A stretch of DNA of 64,000 nucleotides from Exiguobacterium sp. BMC-KP (GCF_001275385.1 NZ_LGIW01000015.1:1-64000), one strand, 5' to 3'; positions 7,708 to 18,496 are shown, numbered from the stretch's first letter. The notes: generated by a model from the sequence alone, not told the origin. Made by a program: numbers and translations.

Positions 7708-8808
7708 ATGAAGGTCGATTTATTAGGTGTCATCAATCTGAGTGGCGAAGAAGGATTTTTCAAGGAATTGACGGAGCATCGTAACTTAGCGGCAGTTCCA
7801 TTTGCCGGTCGTTATCGATTGATCGATTTTACATTAACGAACATGGTACAAAATGATATCGCCAACATCGGGATTTTTACGCTCGAGAAATATCGCGGCA
7901 TGATGGATCACCTTGGATCAGGTAAAGAGTGGGATCTTGACCGTTCAAACGGTGGACTGTACATTTTCCCACCCGCACTATCACAAGATGCGAACGAGTT
8001 CCGTGGAGATTTATCAAACTTCCATCTCCACCGTGATTTCTTCCTTCGTAGTAAGGAAAATTACGTCGTCGTCTCTGGTTCGAACATTTTGTCTGCGGTA
8101 GATTATCGCGACGTGCTACGCGAACATAAAGAGTCGAATGCCGATATTACGGTTGTTTATACGAAGCGTGAACTGCCTTGTAAATACTGTCGTCCGATTC
8201 GTTTTAGCGAACAGAACCACGTGACAGCCATCGGGTCACGAGGGTTCCAACCGGCAGATGAGACATTCTACATGGAAACGGTCGTCCTGTCGAAAAATCT
8301 CTTCGTTCGTTTAGTCGATGAGGCAATCGCACGTGGGGAGTACGATTTACTTCAAAGTATCATTCGTTCGCAACTAAACCGTCTACATGTACACGGTTAT
8401 GAGTACAGTGGTACATCACAAGTCATTCATTCGCTTCGTTCATACTATCGTGAGAGCATGCTATTACTTGAGCAATGGGGAGCAATCAACGATTTCCAGC
8501 ACGTCTATACGAAAATCAAACATGAGCCACCGACACGCTATCTTCCGGGTTCTGACATCAAGAACTCACTTGTCGCAAACGGCTGTAAATTAGAAGGAAC
8601 AACGACGGACAGCATCCTGTTCCGTGGTGTCAAAGTCGGAAAACACGCTCGCGTCAAAAACTCGATCATCATGCAAAAATCGGTCATTGAAGAGGGCGCA
8701 GTTGTTGAGTACGCGATTCTCGACAAAGAAGTTACCGTTAAGCGTGGTCAAGTCATACGCGGTACGGCAGAAGAACCAATCGTCATCAAAAAACAAACAA
8801 TCGTTTAA
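7708..8808 (+). CDS. glgD: glucose-1-phosphate adenylyltransferase regulatory subunit GlgD
   Basis: GlgC paralogue. It keeps the fold ([27 protein letters not shown] and a beta-helix C terminus) but has lost the nucleotide-binding signature: where GlgC has [12 protein letters not shown], GlgD reads [12 protein letters not shown]. In Bacillus, GlgC and GlgD form a hetero-oligomer in which GlgD stimulates activity. At 366 aa it has the usual length. ATG 7708 follows AAGGGGGA (7693-7700), and the gene begins 13 bp after glgC. Confidence 0.94.
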   Translation: MKVDLLGVINLSGEEGFFKELTEHRNLAAVPFAGRYRLIDFTLTNMVQNDIANIGIFTLEKYRGMMDHLGSGKEWDLDRSNGGLYIFPPALSQDANEFRGDLSNFHLHRDFFLRSKENYVVVSGSNILSAVDYRDVLREHKESNADITVVYTKRELPCKYCRPIRFSEQNHVTAIGSRGFQPADETFYMETVVLSKNLFVRLVDEAIARGEYDLLQSIIRSQLNRLHVHGYEYSGTSQVIHSLRSYYRESMLLLEQWGAINDFQHVYTKIKHEPPTRYLPGSDIKNSLVANGCKLEGTTTDSILFRGVKVGKHARVKNSIIMQKSVIEEGAVVEYAILDKEVTVKRGQVIRGTAEEPIVIKKQTIV

Positions 8809-8822
8809 AGGAGATGTCACTC

Positions 8823-10274
8823 ATGAAGGTATGGTTTGCTGCCACGGAAGCGACACCCTTCATCAAGACAGGGGGGCTAGCTGACGTCGTCGGCTCGCTC
8901 CCTTTAGCGCTTGCTGAAGAAGGTGCAGACGTTTCAGTCGTTTTACCTAATTATGGTCAAATCAAGGAACAGTATAAATCAGAGATGGAGTTTTTATTCG
9001 ACTTCATCGTACCAGTCGGTTGGCGCCAACAATTTGGTGCGGTCCTCCGTCTGAAACAAGATGGCGTGACTTTCTATTTTATCGACAATGAATATTACTT
9101 TAAGCGAGATGGCGTCATTTATGGACATTATGACGACGCAGAGCGGTTTGCTTATTTCTCGCGTGCCGTTCTTGAAATGATTCAACATTTGGATCGAAAA
9201 GAAGTACCAGACGTCATCCATTGTCATGACTGGCAAACAGGTGTGATTCCAGCTTTCTTACGCATCCATTATCAGCATCTTGAGCGTTACCAAGACATCA
9301 AAACGGTCTTTACAATCCATAATCTGCAGTATCAAGGGGTCTTCCCAGAGGAAGTGCTCGGTGACTTACTTGGTCTTGGACAAGAACATTTTACGGCAGA
9401 TGGTATTGCCCATAATGGTCTCGTCAATTACATGAAAGCAGGTCTTGTACACTCTAATCAAATCACGACAGTTAGTCCATCCTATCGTGATGAGATCATG
9501 GATCCGTATTACGGGGAAACACTTGAACCTGTCTTGCAGCATCGTGCTGTTGACGTGCGTGGGATTTTAAATGGAATCGATTATCGTCAGTTCGATCCAG
9601 CGCATGATACACATCTCGTTGAAACGTACTCAATCGATACGGCGAAAGAAGGAAAAGCCAAGAATAAGGCTGCGTTACAAGAAGAACTTGGTCTTCCGAT
9701 CAATCCGGATGTGCCACTGTTCGGCTTCGTCTCACGTCTTGTCGACCAAAAGGGAATCGATTTACTGGCACACATTCTACCTGATTTATTCGAACTTGAT
9801 GCGCAGTTCATCATTCTAGGTTCAGGTGAAGCAGAGTATGAAGGATTATTCCATCATGCGACGTCGATTCGTCCAGACAAAATCGCTTCATATATCGGAT
9901 TTGACGTTGGTCTTGCGCAACGAATTTACGCGGGTAGTGATGCCTTCTTGATGCCGTCACGCTTTGAACCGTGTGGACTTAGTCAGTTGATTTCGATGAA
10001 GTACGGCTGTTTACCGGTCGTCCGAGAAACGGGTGGACTCCGTGATACAGTCAAACCGTTCAATCAGTTTACGTTAGAAGGAAATGGATTCTCGTTCGCG
10101 AATTATAATGCACATGAGTTTTTAGAAGCGATTAAGCGCACGATCGAGGTTTATCATGATCAGCCCGTCTTTGAACATCTGATTGAGACAGCGATGAATG
10201 AAGACTTCAGTTGGTTGCGCTCAGCGGATGAATACTTGGCATTATATCGTTTGATTGCACCGTCCGCCACTTGA
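8823..10274 (+). CDS. glgA: glycogen synthase (ADP-glucose)
   Basis: GT5 glucosyltransferase that adds glucose from ADP-glucose to the growing alpha-1,4 chain. The ADP-glucose-binding motif [10 protein letters not shown] lies near the N terminus (about residues 15-24), and a C-terminal motif [11 protein letters not shown] contains the catalytic glutamate (E-x7-E type). It is 483 aa. Start at 8823 (MKVWFAATE) is preferred to ATG 8814 because AAAGGAG (8807-8813) is 9 nt upstream. Third gene of the glycogen operon. Confidence 0.96.
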   Translation: MKVWFAATEATPFIKTGGLADVVGSLPLALAEEGADVSVVLPNYGQIKEQYKSEMEFLFDFIVPVGWRQQFGAVLRLKQDGVTFYFIDNEYYFKRDGVIYGHYDDAERFAYFSRAVLEMIQHLDRKEVPDVIHCHDWQTGVIPAFLRIHYQHLERYQDIKTVFTIHNLQYQGVFPEEVLGDLLGLGQEHFTADGIAHNGLVNYMKAGLVHSNQITTVSPSYRDEIMDPYYGETLEPVLQHRAVDVRGILNGIDYRQFDPAHDTHLVETYSIDTAKEGKAKNKAALQEELGLPINPDVPLFGFVSRLVDQKGIDLLAHILPDLFELDAQFIILGSGEAEYEGLFHHATSIRPDKIASYIGFDVGLAQRIYAGSDAFLMPSRFEPCGLSQLISMKYGCLPVVRETGGLRDTVKPFNQFTLEGNGFSFANYNAHEFLEAIKRTIEVYHDQPVFEHLIETAMNEDFSWLRSADEYLALYRLIAPSAT

Positions 10275-10302
10275 TCGTGTCACTGGGAAAAGGGGTTACA
10301 TC

Positions 10303-12726
10303 ATGTTTAAAGATAAAGAGAAGTTCAAGGAGAGGTTTACGGAACGATTCGTTTCGATGCATGGTAAGGCTATAACAGAAGCAACAGAAAACGATATTTA
10401 TCAGACACTTGCCTATATGGTACGCGAGACGGTTACGACTGACTGGTTGCGAACGAAGGAAACGTATACTCATAAAAAAAGTAAACAAGTCTATTACTTT
10501 TCACTCGAGTTTTTACTCGGACGTTTTCTGCACAACAACTTGTTAAGCCTCGATGTCTTAAAGGATGTGGAACGAGGACTTGAAGAACTTGGATATCAGC
10601 TCAGTGATCTGACAGAAGAAGAGCCAGAGCCTGGTCTTGGAAACGGAGGGCTCGGTCGTCTCGCGGCATGTTTCCTTGACTCGTTAGCCGCGCTTAGTCT
10701 GCCTGGACATGGGAATGGTATCCGCTACCAGTATGGTTTGTTCAAACAAAAAATCATTGATGGTTATCAAGTCGAGTTACCAGACAACTGGTTGAAGAAC
10801 GGGAACATGTGGGAAATCAGACGTTCTGATAAAGCGGTCGACGTTCCTTTTGGTGGACATGTCTGGCTTGAAGAGGTTGGTGATGGGTATCGTGTCCATC
10901 ATGAACCAGCTGAAATCGTTCGCGCTGTTCCGTATGATATGCCAATCGTCGGTTATCAAAATGGAGTCGTGAACAATCTACGGCTCTGGAGTGCGGAGTC
11001 TCCGCTTGATGATGATGAACTACTTAGCCAATACCGTGGGAATTATAAAGATTTACTGGCACATAAACAATCGATTCAGACGATTTCAGAGTTTCTGTAT
11101 CCGGATGATACAACGTACGAAGGAAAAGAGTTGCGTCTGAAGCAACAATACTTCTTCGTCTCTGCCGGACTACGAAGTATCTTGACATCTTTTAAAAAGC
11201 GGAATCATTCATTAAAGCAGCTTGGGAACCATATTGCTATTCATATTAATGATACGCATCCAGTCGTTGCGATTCCGGAACTGATGCGGATCCTTATCGA
11301 TGAAGAAGGACTTGGATGGGAAGAAGCATGGCGAATCACGAAGAGTGTCATGTCGTTTACGAATCACACGCTACTATCAGAAGCACTCGAACGCTGGCCG
11401 ATTGATTTATTCCGTCGCTTATTGCCGCGCATCTACCTCATCATTGAGGAGATTAATCGACGCTTCTGTAAGGATGTGCTCGCGAATTATCCGCACATGG
11501 AAGCGCATATGCGGGATATTGCCATCATCGCGGATGACCGGATCAACATGGCGAACCTTGCTGTCGTCGGTACGCATTCGACGAATGGTGTCGCGCAAAT
11601 CCACACTGAAATTCTGAAACAACGCGAGATGCGATTATTTTATGAGATGTTCCCACTTCGTTTTAATAATAAGACGAATGGGATTACACATCGTCGTTGG
11701 TTCCTCTCGTCGAATCCAGCACTGGCAAATCGCGTTACTGAAGCAATCGGGGATAGCTGGATTCAGCATCCATCTGATTTGCAAAAGCTGACGAAATGGG
11801 CAGAAGATTCAACATTACAAAAGGACATCGCTGAGATTAAACTCAAACGTAAAGAAGAATTAGCAGTGCTCATTGAAAAGGAAACAGGTATCGTCGTTGA
11901 TCCAACTTCGATTTTTGATGTTCAAGTCAAGCGATTACATGCGTATAAACGCCAACTCTTGAATGCGTTACACATTCATTCGCTCTACTATCGCCTGAAA
12001 GAAGATCGTTCGTTCACGATGACACCACGAACGTTCATCTTTGGTGCAAAAGCAGCGCCAGGCTATCATTATGCAAAAGAAGTCATTCGTTATATCAATG
12101 CGTTGGCACGCTTGATTAACGATGATCCAGATGTCAGTCCGTACTTGAAAGTCGTCTTCCTAGAAAACTATCGTGTATCACTTGCTGAGAAAATCTTCCC
12201 GGCAAGTGATGTCAGTGAACAAATCTCGACGGCAAGTTATGAAGCTTCTGGAACTGGAAACATGAAATTCATGATGAATGGTGCTTTGACGATCGGAACA
12301 CTCGACGGAGCGAATATTGAAATTCGAGACGAAGTCGGGGATGCGAATATTTTCATCTTCGGTTTAACGCCGCAGGAAGTCATGAATTATAAACAATACG
12401 GCGGTTACAGTGCGTATGATCAATACAGTGCGCAACCCGAGTTACGACGAATCATCGATAGCCTCGTTGATGGGACGTTGTTCGCTCCGGGTGAATTCCA
12501 AGCGATTTACGATTCATTATTGACGTATAATGATGAGTATCTGATCTTGAAAGACTTCTTGTCCTATCAACAGGCACAGGAACGAATCGATCGGATGTAT
12601 CAGCAACCGGAAGAGTGGTATAAACGAGTCATTCTCAATATTGCTCGCTCAGGTGTGTTCTCAAGTGATCGAACGATTAAAGAGTATGCGAATGCGATTT
12701 GGAACATCAAGCCGATCCAGCTATAA
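10303..12726 (+). CDS. glgP: glycogen phosphorylase
   Basis: Releases glucose-1-phosphate from glycogen using phosphate and PLP. The PLP-lysine motif ASGTGNMKFMMNGALTIGT is intact, as are GNGGLGRLAACFLDS near residue 110 and EYLILKDF near the C terminus. Length 807 aa. ATG 10303 follows AAAAGGGG; the open frame extends upstream to 10255 over the glgA end, without a ribosome binding site. Last of the operon, followed by a hairpin terminator. No branching enzyme gene (glgB) lies in or next to the operon. Confidence 0.96.
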   Translation: MFKDKEKFKERFTERFVSMHGKAITEATENDIYQTLAYMVRETVTTDWLRTKETYTHKKSKQVYYFSLEFLLGRFLHNNLLSLDVLKDVERGLEELGYQLSDLTEEEPEPGLGNGGLGRLAACFLDSLAALSLPGHGNGIRYQYGLFKQKIIDGYQVELPDNWLKNGNMWEIRRSDKAVDVPFGGHVWLEEVGDGYRVHHEPAEIVRAVPYDMPIVGYQNGVVNNLRLWSAESPLDDDELLSQYRGNYKDLLAHKQSIQTISEFLYPDDTTYEGKELRLKQQYFFVSAGLRSILTSFKKRNHSLKQLGNHIAIHINDTHPVVAIPELMRILIDEEGLGWEEAWRITKSVMSFTNHTLLSEALERWPIDLFRRLLPRIYLIIEEINRRFCKDVLANYPHMEAHMRDIAIIADDRINMANLAVVGTHSTNGVAQIHTEILKQREMRLFYEMFPLRFNNKTNGITHRRWFLSSNPALANRVTEAIGDSWIQHPSDLQKLTKWAEDSTLQKDIAEIKLKRKEELAVLIEKETGIVVDPTSIFDVQVKRLHAYKRQLLNALHIHSLYYRLKEDRSFTMTPRTFIFGAKAAPGYHYAKEVIRYINALARLINDDPDVSPYLKVVFLENYRVSLAEKIFPASDVSEQISTASYEASGTGNMKFMMNGALTIGTLDGANIEIRDEVGDANIFIFGLTPQEVMNYKQYGGYSAYDQYSAQPELRRIIDSLVDGTLFAPGEFQAIYDSLLTYNDEYLILKDFLSYQQAQERIDRMYQQPEEWYKRVILNIARSGVFSSDRTIKEYANAIWNIKPIQL

Positions 12727-12732
12727 ACCAAA

Positions 12733-12764
12733 AAGACACCGACAGATGTTTCTGTCAGTGTCTT
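12733..12764. terminator. bidirectional terminator between glgP and sseA
   Basis: AAGACAC and GACAGA pair with TCTGTC and GTGTCTT around a short loop, with A-rich flank on the left and T-rich on the right. It sits between two convergent genes. Confidence 0.75.
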
Positions 12765-12768
12765 ATGT

Positions 12769-13587
12769 TTACGAACGGGAGACGTCCTCACCACGACTCA
12801 CCCAATCACTATAAGAGCCGGCGTAAAGCCGGACATCGGTTTTTCCGAGCGAATGAAGAGCGATGACATTGACACAGGCTGTCACACCGCTTCCGCAGTA
12901 GAGGATGGGTGCTGTGACTGGTAAGATATCGGCGTATAATTCTTTTAAATCTTCTGCATCCCGCAAGCGACCATTTGGTGATAGTGCTTGTTCAAAGTAA
13001 CAGTTCACGGCACCAGGAATATGTCCAGCGACGTGGTCGAGAGGTTCAATCTCTCCCCGATAACGATCGGGCGCCCGGGAATCGACGAGCACGCTCTCTG
13101 TCAGCTGATCCTTCAGCTCTTCGAACGAGACAAGCATATCGTCTTGGAAACGGGGCGTGTACTGAGAGGATTCATAAGTAGGAACGTCATTCGTGACCGG
13201 AAGATCGAACGCTAGGTAAGAGGAGAACCCTCCCTCGAGGACGACAACACGTTCATGTCCGATCCATTTAAATAACCACCATGCACGAGCTGCATACGGA
13301 AAACCGTCGTCATACAAGACGACGAAGTCTTCCGGAGTTACGCCGTGCTGTTCGAGAGTGTGTTGCCACGCTTCTTTTGAAGGAAGCGGATGTCGACCGC
13401 CGACCTGATCGATTGGACCAGATAGGTCCGTCGTTAAATCCAAGTGCTGGGCACCTTCGACGTGTTGTTCTAAGAAAGCATTTCGGCCATATTCAGGTTG
13501 TTGTAAGTCATAGCGGCAGTCAAACCAGCGAATCTGATCCGTTCGGACGAGCTGTTGAAGGTCTGCCATTTGAATCGTAGGAAACAT
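12769..13587 (-). CDS. sulfurtransferase (3-mercaptopyruvate sulfurtransferase-like)
   Basis: Two tandem rhodanese domains in 272 aa. The inactive N-terminal copy carries FDCRYDL, and the C-terminal copy carries VDSRAPDRYRGE and the active-site loop CGSGVTA. This loop is the form typical of 3-mercaptopyruvate sulfurtransferases (SseA); thiosulfate-preferring rhodaneses usually have CRKGVTA. Upstream AAGGTGATGAGGC fits a ribosome binding site for the ATG at 13587. It is convergent with glgP and divergent from pgcA, so it interrupts an otherwise glycogen-related block on the opposite strand. Confidence 0.88.
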   Translation of the reverse strand: MFPTIQMADLQQLVRTDQIRWFDCRYDLQQPEYGRNAFLEQHVEGAQHLDLTTDLSGPIDQVGGRHPLPSKEAWQHTLEQHGVTPEDFVVLYDDGFPYAARAWWLFKWIGHERVVVLEGGFSSYLAFDLPVTNDVPTYESSQYTPRFQDDMLVSFEELKDQLTESVLVDSRAPDRYRGEIEPLDHVAGHIPGAVNCYFEQALSPNGRLRDAEDLKELYADILPVTAPILYCGSGVTACVNVIALHSLGKTDVRLYAGSYSDWVSRGEDVSRS

Positions 13588-13679
13588 GCCTCATCACCTT
13601 ACCCTTTCTAGTGTTAATCATATGAAAGGTATCGCATCATCGCAAGTCTTACCCTCATTAAAAAAGGAGTCGATTTACC

Positions 13680-15416
13680 ATGTCATGGAAAGAAACCTAT
13701 CAAAAATGGGATCAGTTCGCTGATTTAGATCGCACATTAAAAGAAGAACTCGTCACGCTAGCGACGGATGATAAAGCAGCCGAAGAAGCATTCTACAAAG
13801 AACTCGAATTCGGGACAGGTGGTATGCGCGGAGAAATCGGCGTCGGGACGAACCGGATGAACGTGTACACAGTACGTAAAGCATCACAAGGGTTTGCAGC
13901 CTTTATTAAGGCATCGGGAGAAGAAGCAGCGGGGAAGGGAATCGTCATCGCGCATGATTCACGCCACTTCTCACCGGAGTTTGCGCTTGAAGCAGCACGA
14001 ACGCTTGCAAGCAATGGGATTAAAGCGTATCTGTTTGACGGTCTACGTCCGACACCAGAACTTTCGTTTGCAGTTCGTTCTTTAAAAGCAGCGGGAGGGA
14101 TTGTCATCACGGCGAGTCACAACCCACCAGAGTACAATGGCTACAAGGTCTACGGCGATGACGGTGGACAACTCCCACCAAAAGAAGCGGATGAGCTCGT
14201 TTCGTACGTCAGTCAGATCGAAGATGAGTTATCGATTGAACTGGAGTCGGAAGAAGTCCTTCGTGCGAACGGACTAATCGTCCGCGTTGGAGAAGAACTC
14301 GACGAAGCGTACCAAGAAAAATTACAAACGATTCGTGTCTTACCTTCGATTCAATCGGAATTAGCAGATCCATTAAAAATCGTCTTCACACCACTTCACG
14401 GAACGGGTCTTGTTCCGGTAACGGAAGGCTTGAAACGTTACGGATTCGAACATGTGACAGTCGTTCAGGAGCAAGCGGAGCCGGACGGTGCGTTCCCGAC
14501 CGTGACGTCACCGAACCCGGAAGAACATGCTGCCTTTAAACTCGCCATCGAATATGGTGACCGGGTAGATGCTGATATCTTGATTGCGACGGATCCAGAT
14601 GCTGACCGTGTCGGCGTTGCGACACGTGATGCAGATGGCGAATGGACAGTCCTGACAGGGAATCAAACAGGCGCGCTATTACTCGACTACATCCTTTCAC
14701 AAAAAGCGGCGCAAGGAACTCTGCCAGCGAACGGGTTCGTCGCGAAAACGATCGTCACTTCGGAACTAGGTGCGTTGATTGCACGTCACTATGATCTTCA
14801 CGTTGAGAATACATTGACAGGCTTTAAGTTCATCGGTGAAAAAATCAAACAATACAATGCATCCGGTCAATACGAGTATCTCTTCGGATATGAAGAGAGC
14901 TATGGTTATCTCATCGGTGACTTCTGTCGTGACAAGGATGCGGTCCAAGCATGCTTGCTTGCTGCTGAGATGGCTGCGTATCACAAGAACGAAGGACGGA
15001 CGCTCTATGAGGCATTACAAGCGATTTACGAGCAGTTCGGTTACTTCGAAGAGTCACTCCGGTCTTTGACGCTAAAAGGGAAGGACGGTGTGGCGCAAAT
15101 CGGTCGTATCATGGATACGTTCCGTGAGAATCCACCTAAACAAGTGGCTGGAGAACAAGTTGTCTTATTCGAAGATTACGATGCGAGCATCGCGCATGAT
15201 TTAAAGACACATCAACCGTCACCAATTAACCTACCAAAATCAAACGTTCTGAAGTTCACGCTCAGCGATGGATCATGGTTCTGCCTTCGTCCATCAGGTA
15301 CAGAACCGAAGATCAAGTTCTACTTCAGTGTCACATCACCAGATGCTGCCGAGACAACACGAAAACGTCAGCAAATCGAAGATGAAGTCATGCAAGAAGT
15401 CGAACAAATTCAATAA
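13680..15416 (+). CDS. pgcA: alpha-phosphoglucomutase / phosphomannomutase
   Basis: Interconverts glucose-1-phosphate and glucose-6-phosphate, linking the glg operon to glycolysis and UDP-glucose supply. All four alpha-D-phosphohexomutase signatures are present: catalytic phosphoserine loop [11 protein letters not shown], metal-binding loop DPDADR, sugar-binding loop GYEESYG and phosphate-binding [12 protein letters not shown]. At 578 aa it matches B. subtilis PgcA. AAAGGAG (13663-13669) lies 10 nt before ATG. It lies one gene downstream of glgP and has its own terminator. Confidence 0.95.
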   Translation: MSWKETYQKWDQFADLDRTLKEELVTLATDDKAAEEAFYKELEFGTGGMRGEIGVGTNRMNVYTVRKASQGFAAFIKASGEEAAGKGIVIAHDSRHFSPEFALEAARTLASNGIKAYLFDGLRPTPELSFAVRSLKAAGGIVITASHNPPEYNGYKVYGDDGGQLPPKEADELVSYVSQIEDELSIELESEEVLRANGLIVRVGEELDEAYQEKLQTIRVLPSIQSELADPLKIVFTPLHGTGLVPVTEGLKRYGFEHVTVVQEQAEPDGAFPTVTSPNPEEHAAFKLAIEYGDRVDADILIATDPDADRVGVATRDADGEWTVLTGNQTGALLLDYILSQKAAQGTLPANGFVAKTIVTSELGALIARHYDLHVENTLTGFKFIGEKIKQYNASGQYEYLFGYEESYGYLIGDFCRDKDAVQACLLAAEMAAYHKNEGRTLYEALQAIYEQFGYFEESLRSLTLKGKDGVAQIGRIMDTFRENPPKQVAGEQVVLFEDYDASIAHDLKTHQPSPINLPKSNVLKFTLSDGSWFCLRPSGTEPKIKFYFSVTSPDAAETTRKRQQIEDEVMQEVEQIQ

Positions 15417-15423
15417 GTCTTAC

Positions 15424-15457
15424 ACAGGATCACGTCATCGACGGGGTCCTGTTTTTT
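15424..15457 (+). terminator. terminator of pgcA
   Basis: ACAGGATC pairs with GGTCCTGT (one wobble) and is followed by six T. Confidence 0.7.
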
Positions 15458-15553
15458 GTCTTGGATCATCCAAAAGTGAAATTCGTGCAACCGGTACCAT
15501 TTTGAGGTACAGTAAACGAGATAGAGTTTATACAATAGGGGAGTGAAGGACAC

Positions 15554-16450
15554 ATGGAACGGATTCAGCTAACAGAAGATTTATCATTCTCACGAATCAT
15601 TCATGGTTTATGGCGATTGAATGAATGGGAGATGACAACGGAAGAACGTCTCGAATTGATTGAAGCATGTCTCGCTTTAGGAATTACGACGTTTGATCAC
15701 GCGGACATCTATGGTGACTATACGAATGAACGATTATTCGGAGAAGCGCTCGCTTTAAAACCGGAGCTTCGTGATCGGATGGAGATCGTTACGAAAACAG
15801 GCATCAAGATGAAGGGCAATCATTTCTCGGATCAGTCGTTATCGTTTTATGATACGACGAAAGACCATATCATCAAACAAGTGAACCGCTCACTGCAAGA
15901 ACTTGGTGTCGAGTACGTCGATACATTATTGATTCATCGTCCCGATCCATTGATGGATCCAAACGAGATTGCAGAAGCATTCGTTGAATTGAAGGATGCG
16001 GGTAAGGTACGTACATTCGGTCTCTCAAACCATACACCTGCTCAACAAAGTCTGATTCAGTCACGCTTACCGTTCATGCTCGTGACGAACCAACTCGAGT
16101 TGTCAGTTTCAGAATTGAAACACTTCGAAGATGGATCGGTTGATCTGTGTCACGAAAATGAGATGCCGTTGATGGCATGGAGTCCACTTGCGGGCGGTCG
16201 TCTGTTCAAGGACGAGCAATATGCACCACTACGTGAGAAACTAGCTGAAATCGCAGAGAAGATTGGAGCAGAAGAAATCGATGAAGTGGCATATGCATGG
16301 TTGCTCAAACATCCAGCGCGTATCATGCCAATTGTTGGTTCTGGTAAGATCGAACGTATCGAATCTGCTGTGCGTTCGACGAAGCTGTCGTTGACGCGTG
16401 AGCAATGGTTTGAGATCTTGAAAGCATCACGAGGCCGTGACGTCGATTAA
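15554..16450 (+). CDS. aldo/keto reductase (YdhF-like)
   Basis: NADPH-dependent oxidoreductase of the AKR superfamily. The catalytic tetrad can be placed at Asp48 and Tyr53 (FDHADIYG), Lys81 (VTKTG) and His128 (LLIHRPDPL), and the cofactor region near the C terminus reads IVGSGKIERIESA. At 298 aa it is closest in feel to E. coli YdhF; the substrate is unknown. GGGGAG lies upstream of ATG 15554. Monocistronic, with a hairpin downstream. Confidence 0.9.
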   Translation: MERIQLTEDLSFSRIIHGLWRLNEWEMTTEERLELIEACLALGITTFDHADIYGDYTNERLFGEALALKPELRDRMEIVTKTGIKMKGNHFSDQSLSFYDTTKDHIIKQVNRSLQELGVEYVDTLLIHRPDPLMDPNEIAEAFVELKDAGKVRTFGLSNHTPAQQSLIQSRLPFMLVTNQLELSVSELKHFEDGSVDLCHENEMPLMAWSPLAGGRLFKDEQYAPLREKLAEIAEKIGAEEIDEVAYAWLLKHPARIMPIVGSGKIERIESAVRSTKLSLTREQWFEILKASRGRDVD

Positions 16451-16503
16451 GATAGAACTGAAACGGACGGACCATAATGCTCTCCGTTAGCTAAAGAAAG
16501 AGG

Positions 16504-16543
16504 GAGGACCATTTGCCGAATCATTCGGAAACGGTCCTCCTTT
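16504..16543 (+). terminator. terminator downstream of the aldo/keto reductase
   Basis: GGAGGACC pairs with GGTCCTCC around an inner CCGAA/TTCGG stem, followed by TTTATT. Confidence 0.65.
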
Positions 16544-16597
16544 ATTCAATGTTGAGATGATTTAATGACGAATGTTCTTCTCATTTGAAAATTAGAC

Positions 16598-16634
16598 AAA
16601 AAAAGCCCCATCTCAAGGGGGAGGAGAGATGGGG
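16598..16634 (-). terminator. terminator of the 62-residue gene
   Basis: On the minus strand CCCCATCTC pairs with GAGATGGGG and is followed by C and a run of seven T. Confidence 0.85.
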
Positions 16635-16645
16635 GATCTATGAGG

Positions 16646-16834
16646 TTAAGCTTCTAAACGAAGCATCTCCTGACGGTATTTATCTAGACGATCTTTACTT
16701 GCTGAAACGGCAGCTTGGTCATTGACTTGAATCGCATCGAAGAGCGTACTGAGCTCATAATCGATTTCGAGACGTAGCACTGGAATTCGCTGCTCTGCAT
16801 CTTGTCTACGGAAAGCTTCAATTACTTGTTTCAT
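16646..16834 (-). CDS. small conserved-looking protein, function unknown
   Basis: 62 residues, mostly helical and charged, with no membrane segment (MKQVIEAFRR start, RQEMLRLEA end). AAAAAGGAG lies 10 nt upstream of the ATG at 16834; an in-frame GTG at 16843 would touch the ribosome binding site and is rejected. A strong terminator follows the stop codon. I do not recognise the family. It could act as a small dimeric or regulatory protein, but nothing in the sequence specifies a role. Confidence 0.7.
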   Translation of the reverse strand: MKQVIEAFRRQDAEQRIPVLRLEIDYELSTLFDAIQVNDQAAVSASKDRLDKYRQEMLRLEA

Positions 16835-16931
16835 CTCGGCCACGCTCCTTTTTAAGTTGTCAGATAATTCTGATTTTTATTAGTATACTTGATTATTCCC
16901 GGATTGCCTAGTGCTAAACCTAAAAAAATCT

Positions 16932-16966
16932 AAAAAAAACACTTGGTATCCATACGGTTCCAAGTG
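16932..16966 (-). terminator. terminator of the amino-acid ABC transporter operon
   Basis: Minus strand CACTTGG pairs with CCAAGTG and is followed by a run of eight T. Confidence 0.85.
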
Positions 16967-16975
16967 TGGGAAAGA

Positions 16976-17626
16976 TTATTCTGGAATACTGAAGCGTGCT
17001 TCTAAGCGATGTTGAACACTTTGAATGAGTGTCGACATGATCCAGTAAATCGCAGCCGAGAACAAGAGCAATGGCATGACGAGATACGTTGTCGCTGAAA
17101 TCTGGTCAGAGACGTACGTCAATTCCTCAACAGCAACGATTGTACCGAGTGAAGTTGACTTGATGATATCGATGACCGAGTTTGAGAGCGGTGGAATCGC
17201 TCGAGATAGTGCTTGCGGCAAGATGACATCCTTGAATGTCTTCCGACGCGGAATTCCAAGTGAATCAGCAGCTTCCCATTGTCCGCGATCGACAGATGAG
17301 ATGGCAGCGCGGAACGATTCCGAGATATATGCGGAAAAGTGAAGCGATAAGCCGAAAGCAAGGGCTTGGAATCCAGTCAATTGAAGCGTGACGAGACCAT
17401 TATAAAGAATCAAGATTTGCAACAAGAGTGGCGTTCCGCGGAAGAACGAGACGTATAAACGTGCAAAACCGCTGAAGACGGCAAGGCGGCTATCACGCAT
17501 GACGGCAAGAATCAATCCAAGAATAAGCGCAAAGACGATGGCGAGACCACTTGCTAGAAGGGTCGTGCCAATCGCCTTTGCGTAGACGTCCGAGTTATCT
17601 CGGACGATCGTCAGTAATTCACTCAC
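16976..17626 (-). CDS. amino-acid ABC transporter permease (HisM family)
   Basis: Polar amino-acid importer permease of 216 aa with about five transmembrane segments and the EAA loop (EAADSLGIPRRKTFKDVILP) that contacts the ATPase. The start is GTG, overlapping the TGA of the binding-protein gene in GTGA, so translation is coupled. With the adjacent lipoprotein it forms a two-gene operon; no cognate HisP/GlnQ-type ATPase gene is present, so the ATPase must be encoded elsewhere or be shared. Confidence 0.91.
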   Translation of the reverse strand: MSELLTIVRDNSDVYAKAIGTTLLASGLAIVFALILGLILAVMRDSRLAVFSGFARLYVSFFRGTPLLLQILILYNGLVTLQLTGFQALAFGLSLHFSAYISESFRAAISSVDRGQWEAADSLGIPRRKTFKDVILPQALSRAIPPLSNSVIDIIKSTSLGTIVAVEELTYVSDQISATTYLVMPLLLFSAAIYWIMSTLIQSVQHRLEARFSIPE

Positions 17627-18390
17627 TTACTGATATCCTCGTTGAAGTACTTCTTACCGATTTTTGCAAGAGTGCCGTCTTCTTGCATCTCAGCGAGTGC
17701 TTTATTGAAGTCTTTCGTATACTTGCTGTTTTTCGCCATCATGAAACCTGATTCGTTCTTGTCGAATGTCTCACCGACTGCTTTAACTTTGTAGCCAGCT
17801 TTCTTCAGCTCAGTCAAGACGAAGAGACGATCGTTCATTGCTGCGTCAACACGACCTGCTTCAAGATCTTTTAAGACTTGATTCGCACCTTTGTAGTATT
17901 TTACTTTAGCGCCTGCTTCTTCAGCCGTTTTTGCGTAAAGTGAACCTTGTGTCGAACCGACTGTCTTACCTTTTAAGTCATCGAGTGTTTTAATATCGTT
18001 TGTTTTGTTGTTGACGATGATCGTTGACCCCGAAACTGTATACGCATCAGAGAAGGCATACTTTTCTTGACGCTCAGGTGTAATTCCCATTTGGTTCGCG
18101 ATGACATCGATTCGTTTTGAATCAAGTGCTGGGATGAGTCCTTTGAAGTCCATCGCTTTGTAGTCGACTTTATAGCCAGCCCGTTTTGCGACTTCGTTCA
18201 TGACGTCTACATCATAACCCATCAATTTTCCTTTTTCTTTATACGTGAAAGGTGGGTATGTTGCTTCCGTACCGACTGTAATGACTTTTGACTCTTTATC
18301 AGAACCTGCGTTGTCGTTCGAAGCGCCGCATGCTGCAAGCACCCCCGCTGTCGATAATGCTGCTACAGCTAATTTCAAACCGTGTTTCAT
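17623..18390 (-). CDS. amino-acid ABC transporter substrate-binding lipoprotein
   Basis: Family 3 solute-binding protein of 255 aa. A lipobox LAAC (in VLAACGAS) gives a membrane-anchored lipoprotein. The core starts with TVGTEATYPPFTYKEKG, then GYDVDVMNEVAKRAG and GSTQGSLYAKT, the pattern of cystine, glutamine and arginine binders; the substrate cannot be fixed from sequence alone. Start 18390 (MKHGLKL) follows AAAGGAGAGCGCT; the longer frame to 18423 runs over that ribosome binding site. A consensus promoter lies about 80 bp upstream. Confidence 0.91.
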   Translation of the reverse strand: MKHGLKLAVAALSTAGVLAACGASNDNAGSDKESKVITVGTEATYPPFTYKEKGKLMGYDVDVMNEVAKRAGYKVDYKAMDFKGLIPALDSKRIDVIANQMGITPERQEKYAFSDAYTVSGSTIIVNNKTNDIKTLDDLKGKTVGSTQGSLYAKTAEEAGAKVKYYKGANQVLKDLEAGRVDAAMNDRLFVLTELKKAGYKVKAVGETFDKNESGFMMAKNSKYTKDFNKALAEMQEDGTLAKIGKKYFNEDISK

Positions 18391-18465
18391 AGCGCTCTCT
18401 CCTTTATAAATGAATGATTTCAATTCCTAGTTTTCGAATAGGATTAATTTTAAGCTACAAGCAGT

Positions 18466-18495
18466 ATCATACAAAGTTACAGGAACGTCTGTCAA
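18466..18495 (-). promoter_or_regulatory. sigma-A promoter of the amino-acid ABC operon
   Basis: Minus-strand TTGACA (18495-18490) and TATGAT (18471-18466) are separated by 18 nt. Confidence 0.8.
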
Positions 18496-18496
18496 T

